Below are positions 1 to 8,618 of a stretch of DNA of 64,000 nucleotides, in pieces. The stretch is taken from the NCBI GenBank assembly GCA_964511665.1, contig CAZEHA010000013.1, positions 7,967 to 71,966 of the forward strand, written 5' to 3'. Source of the DNA: JAGOEF01 sp964511665 (lineage in GTDB: Bacteria; Bacteroidota; Bacteroidia; Bacteroidales; ML635J-15). The notes below the pieces were generated by a model. The model was not told the DNA's origin. It was given only the letters and a program-made list of their open reading frames with translations, and searched no databases. The position numbers and the translations under genes were made by a program. Numbering within the stretch: the stretch's first letter is position 1; every line of letters begins with the position of its first letter.

Positions 1-1
1 A

Positions 2-475
2 ATCGATGAAGGTATTCCGTTGATTTTCTTAACCGCAAAATCGCTCAAAGAAGATGTATTGCGTGGTTTCGAGGTGGGCGCCGACGATTACCTAACCAAG
101 CCTTTCGACTCTGATGTTTTACTGCATAAGCTAAAAGCAATTCTACGGCGAAACAAAGAAATGTTTGAAAATATCGAACCCAATGTTACCATTGGTCCTT
201 ACGTTTTCGATCATCAGTTGAGAACTCTCACAGCCAACGATAATGCCTTTAGGCTCACACCCCGCGAGTCGGATTTGCTTAAAATGCTGTATATCAACAA
301 GAATCACGTACTCGACCGAAACCTAGCATTGAAGCACATTTGGGGCGACGACAACTATTTTAATGCCCGCAGCATGGATGTGTATATTACCAAACTGAGA
401 AAGTACTTTAAAGATGTTGATGGAATCGAGATTAACAATGTGCATGGCAGTGGATTTATTCTGGTTATGAAATAG
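2..475 (+). CDS. Response regulator, OmpR/PhoB family (5' truncated)
   Basis: This is the C-terminal part of a two-component response regulator; the frame is open to the left edge, so the N-terminus lies outside the window. The visible protein has the end of the receiver domain, with 'FLTAKS' (switch Thr region) and 'GADDYLTKPF' (the conserved Lys-Pro). A winged-helix DNA-binding domain follows, with 'LTPRESDLLKML', the recognition-helix region 'RSMDVYITKLRKYF' and the closing 'VHGSGFIL' hairpin. It should bind DNA when phosphorylated by a partner histidine kinase, which is not in the window. The last 11 bases overlap the end of the convergent gene on the minus strand. The phospho-acceptor Asp is not visible. 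Confidence 0.93.
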   Translation: MDEGIPLIFLTAKSLKEDVLRGFEVGADDYLTKPFDSDVLLHKLKAILRRNKEMFENIEPNVTIGPYVFDHQLRTLTANDNAFRLTPRESDLLKMLYINKNHVLDRNLALKHIWGDDNYFNARSMDVYITKLRKYFKDVDGIEINNVHGSGFILVMK

Positions 476-1535
476 CACTGCTTTCGGGTTCGTTCATGTA
501 AATCTGCCACTCGCTTCGTACTCGGGTTACAATGTCTTTAAAAACAGTCCTTGCTTTTGATTGAGGGGCATCGTGGCAACAGGTGTATGTTTTTTGCACA
601 TGCATGCTTGCTTCTGCTTGAGATTTTACCGTTGCCAAATGTTGAATGTTATCGGATACGTCTTGTGCAATTATTTCGTCAAGCGATAGTTGATTGCAGT
701 GTTGTCCAAAATATAATCCGGCCAGTTCTTGTACACGTATGTGCGAAATGTGCTCGCCCAATACATAAACATTTTCATTTTGCATGGTAAGTTTCTTTTG
801 TTCGAGAGGTTTTTGCGAAGCTTTAAAAAGGGTGATAAAGTATTGTTGAATGAGATGTACCAAATCGGTTAAAGCCACCTCGCGGGTAACAAATTCACTT
901 AGCTTTATATCTATTATTACATTATTTAAGCGCTTATCGATAAGTGTGTTACCGTATGTTTTATAAAGTTTTAGTGCAATGCTTGGAGGCAACTGAAAAC
1001 AACTTGAAATCTGCGAAACCAACTGACACAACCCTGCGTTAATTTGTGCAATGCAGGCAGCACTGCCGTTAATAAATTTAATGACTTTGGTATTTCGGTT
1101 TCTGATGAATACTACCAGATTGTTATTGGCATTTATTTGCCATTGCAACAATTCATGAAAGGCAACTATTAACAATTCTTCAAAATCGGAGGATAATTTG
1201 TCGATTATTGTTTCTCTGAAATCAAATTCCCAATAATAATTGTAATGCGTATTAAAATCAGCATTTTCGTGGTTTTTCGCCCCATATTTCATAACGGAGT
1301 TTTCGCGTATTCTCGCAAATTGGTCGTCGACCACCAGAAGTTGTATGGCATCGGGATATTGCTGGCGCAACGATTTTATGATTTTGAAAGTAAAATCGTA
1401 AATAAGACCGTAATTATCGGGCGGCACACCGTTTTTTTGAAACGAATACTGTTTTTTAATTGTACTTCCCATACTTATTTTGATGCCTCTCTCATCCAGA
1501 AACATCATGATGCTGTTGTTATTGTTTTTCTTCAT
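465..1535 (-). CDS. Divergent actin-like (FtsA/PilM-type) protein, putative
   Basis: The 356-residue product has no clear family by eye, but the order of its motifs follows the FtsA/PilM branch of actin-like ATPases. Near the N-terminus, 'FLDERGIKISMG' sits where 'LDIGTSKVKA' would be. In the middle, 'NLVVFIRNRNTKVIKFINGS' resembles phosphate-2, followed by 'AQINAGLCQLVSQIS', 'IALKLYKTYG' and a segment like 'LAEIIEPRLEEIF'. Later 'VYVLGEHISHI' replaces the adenosine-motif 'LTGG'. The key glycines and aspartates are mostly absent, so nucleotide binding may be lost. There is no signal peptide or membrane segment. It converges with the response regulator gene and is divergent from the coiled-coil gene at 1796. 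The assignment is an inference from motif spacing; an unrelated hypothetical protein remains possible. Confidence 0.55.
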   Translation of the reverse strand: MKKNNNNSIMMFLDERGIKISMGSTIKKQYSFQKNGVPPDNYGLIYDFTFKIIKSLRQQYPDAIQLLVVDDQFARIRENSVMKYGAKNHENADFNTHYNYYWEFDFRETIIDKLSSDFEELLIVAFHELLQWQINANNNLVVFIRNRNTKVIKFINGSAACIAQINAGLCQLVSQISSCFQLPPSIALKLYKTYGNTLIDKRLNNVIIDIKLSEFVTREVALTDLVHLIQQYFITLFKASQKPLEQKKLTMQNENVYVLGEHISHIRVQELAGLYFGQHCNQLSLDEIIAQDVSDNIQHLATVKSQAEASMHVQKTYTCCHDAPQSKARTVFKDIVTRVRSEWQIYMNEPESSAIS

Positions 1536-1740
1536 ATCGCTTATTTATTAAGTTAATTAATTTTATGATGCACTGAATGACAAAATAACTTATTGTAATC
1601 AAGGCTAAGTAGTTCATGTTGTTGAATTTTAGCAAATATACCCGCTTGTTTAAATAATTCTGCATGTTTAAGCTGAATCTCAAACTGAAAAATAATTCAG
1701 TTAATAATTCATTTATTCAGCATTAATTAATTAAGTAAAA

Positions 1741-1772
1741 TTTGCATTGTACTTAATTATGTTATATATTTA
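1741..1772 (+). promoter_or_regulatory. Candidate Bacteroidota promoter for the gene at 1796
   Basis: A TTTG at 1741-1744 lies 20 bases before TATATTTA at 1765-1772. This is close to the Bacteroidota consensus TTTG-N19-21-TAnnTTTG, with one mismatch in the last base of the -7 box. The predicted start would leave a leader of about 20 bases. Confidence 0.45.
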
Positions 1773-1795
1773 CACACTGAATTGCTTAACTCACT

Positions 1796-2941
1796 ATGAG
1801 CTATAGTTTTGTAAAACAAAGTGCCTTAATTGCCTTGCAACACATTCGTGATGTTTTGCATGGACAGAGAACATGTTATGTGCTATATTACGATGCGGCT
1901 TCAGAGCTTTTAAACATGTCGCGTTACGAAGCCAATAGCGATGAACTGCATACCTATCGGGTTTTCGACGATGAGTTTCAGCACGACATCAGGGCTCCTA
2001 AGCGTCTTCAGGTGCAATGGTTTTCGCCCGAAAACATTCCGGTTAAAACGCAGCAAAGTGTCACTCGTCGCATGGAGATATTTGACGAAGAGCAGAATAC
2101 GGTGCTTTGTTTACGCCTTCGAAACGAGAACGACGCCAGGCACGATTTACTGTTTGTCGAGTTTGGTAATCATATAAGTTTACCCGGCATACAGGCTTTT
2201 AATGCGAAAAATATTTCTCAATATAAAGATTTATTAGGTCAATTGCTGTTGATGAGCATAACGGCAGTGTTGCAGAACTCTCGCAGCGATATGGCAGTTT
2301 TTGAATTGATGCAGCGCCAAACCATGAAAATTGTTGAATCGGCCCGTAGTTACAAAGCAGAAGCTAATGCCGAGCAGGAAATGCATAAACGCAGCATTGC
2401 TATTTTAGCCAGGGAGCAAATTAACAAACTATCGCTTCAGCTTTCGCGACCTTTGTTGTTGTCGGATGAATCCATAGAATTGCTGTGGACAAAGCGTGAG
2501 GCTATTGCATCGATGCAGGATGCCATAAGCGATGCTGTAAGGTTTGGATGCAATATGTTTCCGAACATCACTGAGCCTCTCGTGGTATATGGCGAATATT
2601 TTCGCTTCGATTCTCAACCCGAAACGGTAGTTCTCAAAAAGAATCGAAGAAAAAACAGTGCCGACAAACTGCAACGGGCTGAACAATTTTTATATCGTAT
2701 CAGCAAGGCCGTAGAGTTATTGCTCTCAAAAAGCGAAAACATTACCGGTAAAACAGTTGGTTTAGCCTGTGAACCACCGGTAAGCGCACCCGCTATAAGC
2801 GAATTTATTCAGAAATACACCCCCGAAATTGTGCAGATAATAAACGAAAAGCCGGGGCACTGGCAGCTAATCACCAAAATGTTTCGCCCCATTCAGAATG
2901 TGTTGTACAATCAAAACCTGAAAATTTCGAAAACAGGATAA
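1796..2941 (+). CDS. Hypothetical protein with central charged helical region
   Basis: I do not recognise this 381-residue protein. It has no signal peptide or transmembrane segment and is probably cytoplasmic. Residues about 1-155 look like a mixed alpha/beta sensor-type domain. A charged helical stretch, possibly coiled coil, follows ('QTMKIVESARSYKAEANAEQ...REQINKLSLQLSRP'). A basic patch ('VVLKKNRRKNSADKLQRAEQFL') precedes the C-terminal helices. The layout (globular N-domain, helical linker, basic C-terminal part) would suit a regulator, but no DNA-binding motif can be named. The ATG at 1796 sits about 20 bases after a plausible promoter. It is divergent from the actin-like gene and convergent with the BatA-type gene, 4 bases apart. 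Confidence 0.7.
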   Translation: MSYSFVKQSALIALQHIRDVLHGQRTCYVLYYDAASELLNMSRYEANSDELHTYRVFDDEFQHDIRAPKRLQVQWFSPENIPVKTQQSVTRRMEIFDEEQNTVLCLRLRNENDARHDLLFVEFGNHISLPGIQAFNAKNISQYKDLLGQLLLMSITAVLQNSRSDMAVFELMQRQTMKIVESARSYKAEANAEQEMHKRSIAILAREQINKLSLQLSRPLLLSDESIELLWTKREAIASMQDAISDAVRFGCNMFPNITEPLVVYGEYFRFDSQPETVVLKKNRRKNSADKLQRAEQFLYRISKAVELLLSKSENITGKTVGLACEPPVSAPAISEFIQKYTPEIVQIINEKPGHWQLITKMFRPIQNVLYNQNLKISKTG

Positions 2942-2945
2942 AGCT

Positions 2946-4976
2946 TTATTTCATAAATCTGGCAATCAGTATTTCGGCGATTATAAACACAAGGGCTGCT
3001 ATAACAAACCATTTCCATAACATTTTGCCGAGGCTTTGCTCAATAATATTCATGCTGAACGATGTGTCGGTTGGTTGCAGTGGGCTAAGTTGTTCCACAC
3101 CCATTTTTTGCAATATTTCGATAGCTTGCTCTGTTTGTAAATAGTCGGTTGAGGACTCTTTGCGCGAATAGTTCATCGACACCATCGACAAAGGCTTTGA
3201 GTCGGAACTTATTACATAGTGCCCTGCCCTGACTATATACTCGGGGATGCTGATTCTTGCACCGCCTTGAATTATTCTGTACTGTGGAATTACATCAATT
3301 GTTGAATCGCTGAAATGAAAAACTGTGTAAGCGGTTTCGTCTGTTTTAACATCAACTGTCGATTTTTCGCCGATGATATGATAGGTTTGATGCGAATCAC
3401 CCGAAAATAATGCGGCATTAAAAAACAATGGCACAAACACAGGATGTTTCATAAAAGCTTCATTTTCGGGAATAAGAGGTAAATTGCATAATAAAACCCG
3501 CCCTGCTCCCATTCTTTTGCTTACAAATACCGGATTGCCTTTATTATCGCTAATAGCAATATCGGCGCCCGAAGTATTGAAAAGCTGCACAGGGGAAAAC
3601 CACGAGAACTCGGGTAAATCGATGTTTTGATCTATTTTGCCAAAAACATCGCGGAACAAATAATGCTGATAATTAACCGAGGCCAATTTACGGCTTGCTT
3701 GCGCCCCTTCTCCCATAACTCCCAGTTCGCAATAAGACAGTAATTGATTGTACGATTGAATATCGATTTCTTTTCCGGGTATAATCATGAGCACATGACC
3801 TGATTTTACGTAATCAACAAAGGCTGAAGCCAAGCCCGATGATATGCTTTTAAGTCCATTCGCAACAATAAGTTCATACCTATGAAATTCGCTGTTCTTC
3901 TCGTTTCCGGCTTTTACATCGCTATACTGCATAGTTTTACTGTCGGTTGCGTAAAGGGCCGAAAGATATTGTTGACCGAATGCTTCGTTTATCGATAGAA
4001 TATTTACAACCTGATTAATTGAAAATGAAAAGTATAAGGTATTATCGAAAATCACAGGATAATCGTCGATAGAAATTTGTCCTGTAACTATACCTCTCGA
4101 CGAATGTGTAAAATCAATTTCGATATTCTTGGTTTCGAGAGCTTCTATGTTAATTTCGGTTATAGCCTTTACCGTGTCGTTTATAATCAGTTGCAAGGGA
4201 ATGCCGGTATATGCCAGATTTGAATGATTTGTGATTTTTACGGTCAATTCTTCGGTTTTCCCAAAGGTCTTCACAGGGTTTGCAAACCAGCACGAGTCAA
4301 TAGAAATGTTGTTGGCCGAGATGTTTTGAACGGGTATTAAAAAAACCGAATGCCCAAACTTATCGATTGCCGTTTCACTTTCGAATGCGGTCTTCTGCAA
4401 ATCGCTGATTATGTAAATGTTTAGCGATTGGTTATTGCCTGCCAGCGATTGGGCTTTTAATAATACTTCGCCTATGCTTCGAAAAACCGGAACATTTTGC
4501 ACATCGGCCAATTCGCGTTTTATGTCGTGAGCATTCATCAGTTGCTGATGCCTTGGTTGAAAATCGTTGGTAATCAGGTAATATTGCATATCGGCCTGGT
4601 ACGACGACACAATATCGTAGGCAATCTGCCGGGCTCTGTCGATAAGCCGACCCTGCTCTCCCTCTGCGTCCATACTAAAAGAATTGTCGATATAAATTAC
4701 AATGTTTTTCTGAGTGGCGGTGTTTGTGTGGTCGGATGCCGGAACAAAGGGTTGTGCGAAGGCAAAAACCAAGGCTGCAATTGTCAAAATTCGCATAAGA
4801 AGTATTAAATAATGCTTCAATTTGGTTTTTGTTCTGTTCTCCTTCTGAAGGTTTTGCAGCAACGCATTATTGCTAAAGTACACTGTTTTAAACCTCCTGA
4901 AATGAAACAGATGAATTATAACAGGTATCGAAATGGCAAATAAACTCCAAAGAAACGCAGGAACTAAAAAACTCAT
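2946..4976 (-). CDS. BatA-type membrane protein with von Willebrand A domain
   Basis: This is a membrane-anchored protein of the Bacteroidota BatA family. The start at 4976 gives 'MSFLVPAFLWSLFAISIPVIIHLF', the typical N-terminal double-transmembrane BatA domain with the 'HLFHFRRFKTVYFSN' motif; the upstream in-frame extension does not fit the family. A second hydrophobic helix follows ('LILLMRILTIAALVFAFAQP'), then a vWA domain with a MIDAS-like 'IYIDNSFSMDAEG' near residue 95. A long periplasmic region with a glutamine-amidotransferase-like fold is likely in the middle. A C-terminal membrane helix ('MLWKWFVIAALVFIIAEILIARF') closes the protein. In other genomes these genes sit with MoxR and DUF58 genes; neither is here, so this copy is solitary. 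Length 677 residues. Confidence 0.85.
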   Translation of the reverse strand: MSFLVPAFLWSLFAISIPVIIHLFHFRRFKTVYFSNNALLQNLQKENRTKTKLKHYLILLMRILTIAALVFAFAQPFVPASDHTNTATQKNIVIYIDNSFSMDAEGEQGRLIDRARQIAYDIVSSYQADMQYYLITNDFQPRHQQLMNAHDIKRELADVQNVPVFRSIGEVLLKAQSLAGNNQSLNIYIISDLQKTAFESETAIDKFGHSVFLIPVQNISANNISIDSCWFANPVKTFGKTEELTVKITNHSNLAYTGIPLQLIINDTVKAITEINIEALETKNIEIDFTHSSRGIVTGQISIDDYPVIFDNTLYFSFSINQVVNILSINEAFGQQYLSALYATDSKTMQYSDVKAGNEKNSEFHRYELIVANGLKSISSGLASAFVDYVKSGHVLMIIPGKEIDIQSYNQLLSYCELGVMGEGAQASRKLASVNYQHYLFRDVFGKIDQNIDLPEFSWFSPVQLFNTSGADIAISDNKGNPVFVSKRMGAGRVLLCNLPLIPENEAFMKHPVFVPLFFNAALFSGDSHQTYHIIGEKSTVDVKTDETAYTVFHFSDSTIDVIPQYRIIQGGARISIPEYIVRAGHYVISSDSKPLSMVSMNYSRKESSTDYLQTEQAIEILQKMGVEQLSPLQPTDTSFSMNIIEQSLGKMLWKWFVIAALVFIIAEILIARFMK

Positions 4977-5172
4977 ATCACAATATTTCTGGTAGCAAAA
5001 ATAGCTATTTGTTGTGTATAAATCCGACACCTGCATCAATTTATTCTTCGTGCATCATGAAGTTATCGAAAAAGCATCTGTTTTTTGATACTCAAAAGCT
5101 CTGTTTTACTGCTTTTTAACTGTGTGAAACAGTTGATATCATAATATTTTTGTTAATAATATATGCAATTCT

Positions 5173-5205
5173 ATTGTAATAAGTTTATGAATATTATTAC
5201 TTTTG
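5173..5205 (+). promoter_or_regulatory. Candidate Bacteroidota promoter for the PorE-like gene
   Basis: ATTG at 5173-5176 is followed 21 bases later by TACTTTTG at 5198-5205, an exact TAnnTTTG -7 box. A leader of about 30 bases separates the predicted start from the ATG at 5239. Confidence 0.55.
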
Positions 5206-5238
5206 TAGTTTGGTGCCAAAATTTTAATTTACAATGTA

Positions 5239-7602
5239 ATGAAGAAGTTAGTAATTATTTTCACACTCTTAGCAATGACAGCAAGTCTTTCGAGTGTGTA
5301 TGCGCAAAGCGACGACATTCGCAGTTTGCCTGCTAAGGAATTATGGAAGCGGGCTGAAGCTTATGTTATGGTCAACATGTTTGAGGAAGCTCTCGATTAC
5401 TATCTTGTACTGTTCGAGCAAGATTCCACCAACAAACATGTCGCTTTTAAATTGGGGTATTGTTATCTGCAATCGGAGAAAGCACAGGATATTAATAATG
5501 CCATCGATTTTTTACTAATCGCGTCCACCGACATCAACAAAAAGTTTAGCAATCGTATTAATGATAAATCAGCACCTATTGAAACCAATTTCTTTCTGGG
5601 AGTAGCTTATCGCCTGAAGCGTGATTATAAAACAGCCCTCGATTATTACAAAGATTTTCAGAAAGATTTCTCAAGCGCCAAAATGAACATTGTAAGTCAG
5701 AATCAGCTTGACCTCGAAATAAGGTCTTGCACCGAAGCCGACAAAGAACGCAACTATTCTGAAATGATGCCTTATAATTTTAAAATGAAAAATACGCAAC
5801 AGGAACTAAAGATGCGTTGTCCAATTTATGCTTACGAGGCCGACATGTTGTTTTTTACTTTGGGTGAAGGGAATACCTTCCCTCCTGACCTCAATTTCGA
5901 CAGAGAATACGATTATAAGCCGCTCGATAGCATCTTTTATTCAAGACGAATCAACGATTCATTGTGGGATGAGCCGGTGAACATCAGTCCTATGCTTCAG
6001 ATAGGCGCTCCGGCAATGCCGGTAACAGCTACCCCCGATGGAAAATTCCTGTATTTGGTTATTGATGTTGGCGACAATGGCGATATTTACGTGTCGGAAC
6101 GGAATCAGGATGGCAGTTATGGCATTCCGAAAGCCTTGAACCGAAACATTAACACCAGGCATTGGGAGTCGTTTGCCAGTATTACCAGCGATGGTAAAAG
6201 GCTGTATTTTACCAGTATGCGTCCGGGTGGCATTGGTGGCCTCGATATTTATTATTCCGACGCCGACGACAAAGGCAACTGGGGCGAAGCTGTGAATCTT
6301 GGAGCCGGCATTAACACTCCCGGTTTCGAAGAAATGCCCTATATTGCACGTAACGACAGAGAGCTTTATTTTAGTTCAGAGGGTCATTCCACAACCGGAG
6401 GCTTCGATGTGTTTTATGTGGCCTATTTGCAGCGCGACAATTCATGGTCATCGCCAATAAACGTGGGATTCCCGTTTAACACCGATGGCAACGATATGGG
6501 CTATATTGTTGAATTCGACGGCGATTTTGCATTTTGTCCGGTAAACAGTAGCAAACGCCGCACAGGCTACGAGGATTGCGATTGTATAAGCCTGAAACGC
6601 GAAAAAACATACCGCCCCATTGTTATCAACTGCATTGTGAACCCCGACGAAACACTGAAGTCGCTGCCCGATGATATGATGCTATATGTTGTAAATAATA
6701 CAAGTGGCGATACAGTGAAAGCTTTCACACTTTTTGAAACACAAGGAAATGTGAATTTCACACTACCCTCGGGCGATTACACTTTCTACACACACAGCGA
6801 ATGGGCCGACCCTTCAACTACCATGCTTAATGTGCCGTTAGAAAGCGACGACATCAATTTGATTATACCGGTATCGGCACAGCTCACCGCACAAAATCCC
6901 GATAAGAAAAACAATCCTTTCTTAATGCGCGGAGCCACGGTAACTTGCACGGTTATTCGCGACAACACACTGGCTGCCATGCCTGCCGACCTGATGCTGT
7001 ATGTTTTCAACGACGATACACGCGAAATGGTGAAATCGTTTCCTATATCCGACAACAAAAACATCACAAGAATGACCTTACCCGAAGGTAACTATACTTT
7101 TAAAACCGAGAGCAAGTTTGCCAATCCAAGTCTCGAAAAGTTACAGGTTAAAGACCCTGACCAGTCGTATGAGGTAACAATTCAGATTTCGGCCCCCAGC
7201 GACCAGATTTACACAGTTACATGGGTGCAGTTCGATTTCGACATGTATAACATTAAACCCGAGTTCCACAATAACCTCGATTCGTTGGCCGACTATTTAA
7301 AGAAATACACTCATGCCATTGTGGCTATTCATGGTCACACCGATCCCTTTGGCAGTAACGAATACAACATTGCACTAGGGCTTCGCAGAGCCAATGCGGT
7401 GAAAGATTATTTGGTAAAGAAAGGTGTTAACACCAATCAGTTAACCACCGAAACCTACGGCGAAGAACGTCGTGTGGCCAAGGGAGAATCGGTTGAAGCC
7501 CGTAAATACGATCGCAGGGTTGAATTTATGGTGCAAAAACAGGGTGGCATCACTTTGAAGGTGATTCCACGAATGCCTCCTGCCAAGTATGCCGCCGAAT
7601 AA
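5239..7602 (+). CDS. PorE-like OmpA-family protein (TPR, PD40 propeller, OmpA)
   Basis: The 787-residue secreted protein has the domain order known for PorE, a peptidoglycan-linked component of the type IX secretion system in Porphyromonas gingivalis. A signal peptide (residues 1-22, ending 'SVYAQ') is followed by TPR-like helices (about 30-165). PD40/WD40-type propeller blades come next (about 190-440), with 'TPDGKFLYLVIDVGDNGDIYVS', 'TSDGKRLYFTSMRPGG' and 'FSSEGHSTTGGFDVFYV'. Two similar beta domains follow (about 465-545 and 565-650), each containing 'LMLYV' or 'MMLYV' and ending in 'LPSGDYTF' or 'LPEGNYTF'. The C-terminal OmpA domain includes 'IHGHTDPFGSNEYN' near residue 700. Other Bacteroidota OmpA/PD40 paralogues share this plan, so orthology to PorE is an inference. 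Confidence 0.8.
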   Translation: MKKLVIIFTLLAMTASLSSVYAQSDDIRSLPAKELWKRAEAYVMVNMFEEALDYYLVLFEQDSTNKHVAFKLGYCYLQSEKAQDINNAIDFLLIASTDINKKFSNRINDKSAPIETNFFLGVAYRLKRDYKTALDYYKDFQKDFSSAKMNIVSQNQLDLEIRSCTEADKERNYSEMMPYNFKMKNTQQELKMRCPIYAYEADMLFFTLGEGNTFPPDLNFDREYDYKPLDSIFYSRRINDSLWDEPVNISPMLQIGAPAMPVTATPDGKFLYLVIDVGDNGDIYVSERNQDGSYGIPKALNRNINTRHWESFASITSDGKRLYFTSMRPGGIGGLDIYYSDADDKGNWGEAVNLGAGINTPGFEEMPYIARNDRELYFSSEGHSTTGGFDVFYVAYLQRDNSWSSPINVGFPFNTDGNDMGYIVEFDGDFAFCPVNSSKRRTGYEDCDCISLKREKTYRPIVINCIVNPDETLKSLPDDMMLYVVNNTSGDTVKAFTLFETQGNVNFTLPSGDYTFYTHSEWADPSTTMLNVPLESDDINLIIPVSAQLTAQNPDKKNNPFLMRGATVTCTVIRDNTLAAMPADLMLYVFNDDTREMVKSFPISDNKNITRMTLPEGNYTFKTESKFANPSLEKLQVKDPDQSYEVTIQISAPSDQIYTVTWVQFDFDMYNIKPEFHNNLDSLADYLKKYTHAIVAIHGHTDPFGSNEYNIALGLRRANAVKDYLVKKGVNTNQLTTETYGEERRVAKGESVEARKYDRRVEFMVQKQGGITLKVIPRMPPAKYAAE

Positions 7603-7622
7603 ACGTTTTACATATTCACCCG

Positions 7623-7650
7623 AAAGGCTGCTTTAAAGGCAGCCTTTTTT
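7623..7650 (+). terminator. Intrinsic terminator after the PorE-like gene
   Basis: A 9-bp perfect stem, AAAGGCTGC at 7623-7631 with GCAGCCTTT at 7639-7647 and a 7-base loop, runs into a T tract ending at 7650. It lies 21 bases after the stop of the PorE-like gene. Confidence 0.85.
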
Positions 7651-7717
7651 GTTAGCAGTGCCAATAATAGCACTCAATGTCGAAGATTGCCGGCACCAGA
7701 AAACAAGATAATGCTTA

Positions 7718-8470
7718 TTACTGGTTGTGTTTTCTGTCGTAAACTGAGATTGTAATACCCGAACCAAAATACATTTCACTTTTAGGTAAGTTGCTATAAT
7801 ATGGAATTTCGGAGAAAAACAGGTTTTTACCAATGTAAAAATTGAATTGCATATATCTGGTTAACTCCATGCTGAAAAACGCTACAGGCTCCACACTTAA
7901 ACACTTGTAGTCGTGGTTCATTACAATCCCACGCCACTCTAAATTTATCCCACTTAAGTTTTGATAAATTCTGTAAGGCATATAAGCGGTTTTTATTGCT
8001 ATACCATAGGTTAGATTCGGTTTTACCATCGCAAAACAAGGCTGAATATAAAACTGATGATAAGAAGCTTTACCTTTGTGCATATCATGAGTTAATCCCT
8101 CCATGAAAAAAGACCATCCCCTCCCATATCCGGCTACCAAGCTGATATGCATTTGGGGTGTTTGATACAGACCTCCTACACCGGTAGAGTAGAGATAATT
8201 TGCCCCATTAATAAAAAAAGACCAATCGGCATAATTGGCCTGAGCTTGTAAAACGCCATATTTAAACAATCGCAAATTGACTTTACTGTCGATGCCGTGA
8301 TTTCCCCATTCAAACGAAGTTTTCAAAATTTCATTATCTTCAAATATGGGAATGTTTGGTGTTGCAGCCTCATAGTAAATGCTTCTGCAACTTTCGAACA
8401 AAAGAGCTGTATTGCAAATTAACGCGAGTGCAAATACGCGGATATGTGTTTTGTAACGAAACAGCAACAT
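7718..8470 (-). CDS. Hypothetical lipoprotein / outer-membrane protein
   Basis: I do not recognise this 250-residue protein. The N-terminus is a basic-hydrophobic signal ending in 'LLFESCRS', a plausible lipobox with Cys 28. The rest is rich in alternating aromatic and polar residues ('WSFFINGANYLYSTG', 'HISLVAGYGRGWSFFMEG', 'RYMQFNFYIGKNLFFSE'). It ends in 'MYFGSGITISVYD', a pattern expected of outer-membrane beta-strands. It converges with the PorE-like gene across a terminator. A cell-envelope location is likely; the function is unknown. Confidence 0.7.
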   Translation of the reverse strand: MLLFRYKTHIRVFALALICNTALLFESCRSIYYEAATPNIPIFEDNEILKTSFEWGNHGIDSKVNLRLFKYGVLQAQANYADWSFFINGANYLYSTGVGGLYQTPQMHISLVAGYGRGWSFFMEGLTHDMHKGKASYHQFYIQPCFAMVKPNLTYGIAIKTAYMPYRIYQNLSGINLEWRGIVMNHDYKCLSVEPVAFFSMELTRYMQFNFYIGKNLFFSEIPYYSNLPKSEMYFGSGITISVYDRKHNQ

Positions 8471-8555
8471 GTAGAATGTAGTTAGATATATCGAATTATT
8501 GTGATTGCAAATTTATTAAAAACAAACGAAGAACAAGCTAAGCACTAATTATTCA

Positions 8556-8586
8556 TAAAAAAAGAGCCACAACAATGTATTGCGGC
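8556..8586 (-). terminator. Intrinsic terminator after tdh
   Basis: Read on the minus strand, GCCGCAA (8586-8580) pairs with TTGTGGC (8572-8566), with one G-U pair. A CTC and a run of seven T follow. It lies about 33 bases after the tdh stop codon. Confidence 0.65.
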
Positions 8587-8618
8587 CCCTCTCCCAATAT
8601 TTAGACATTCTAATAGCT

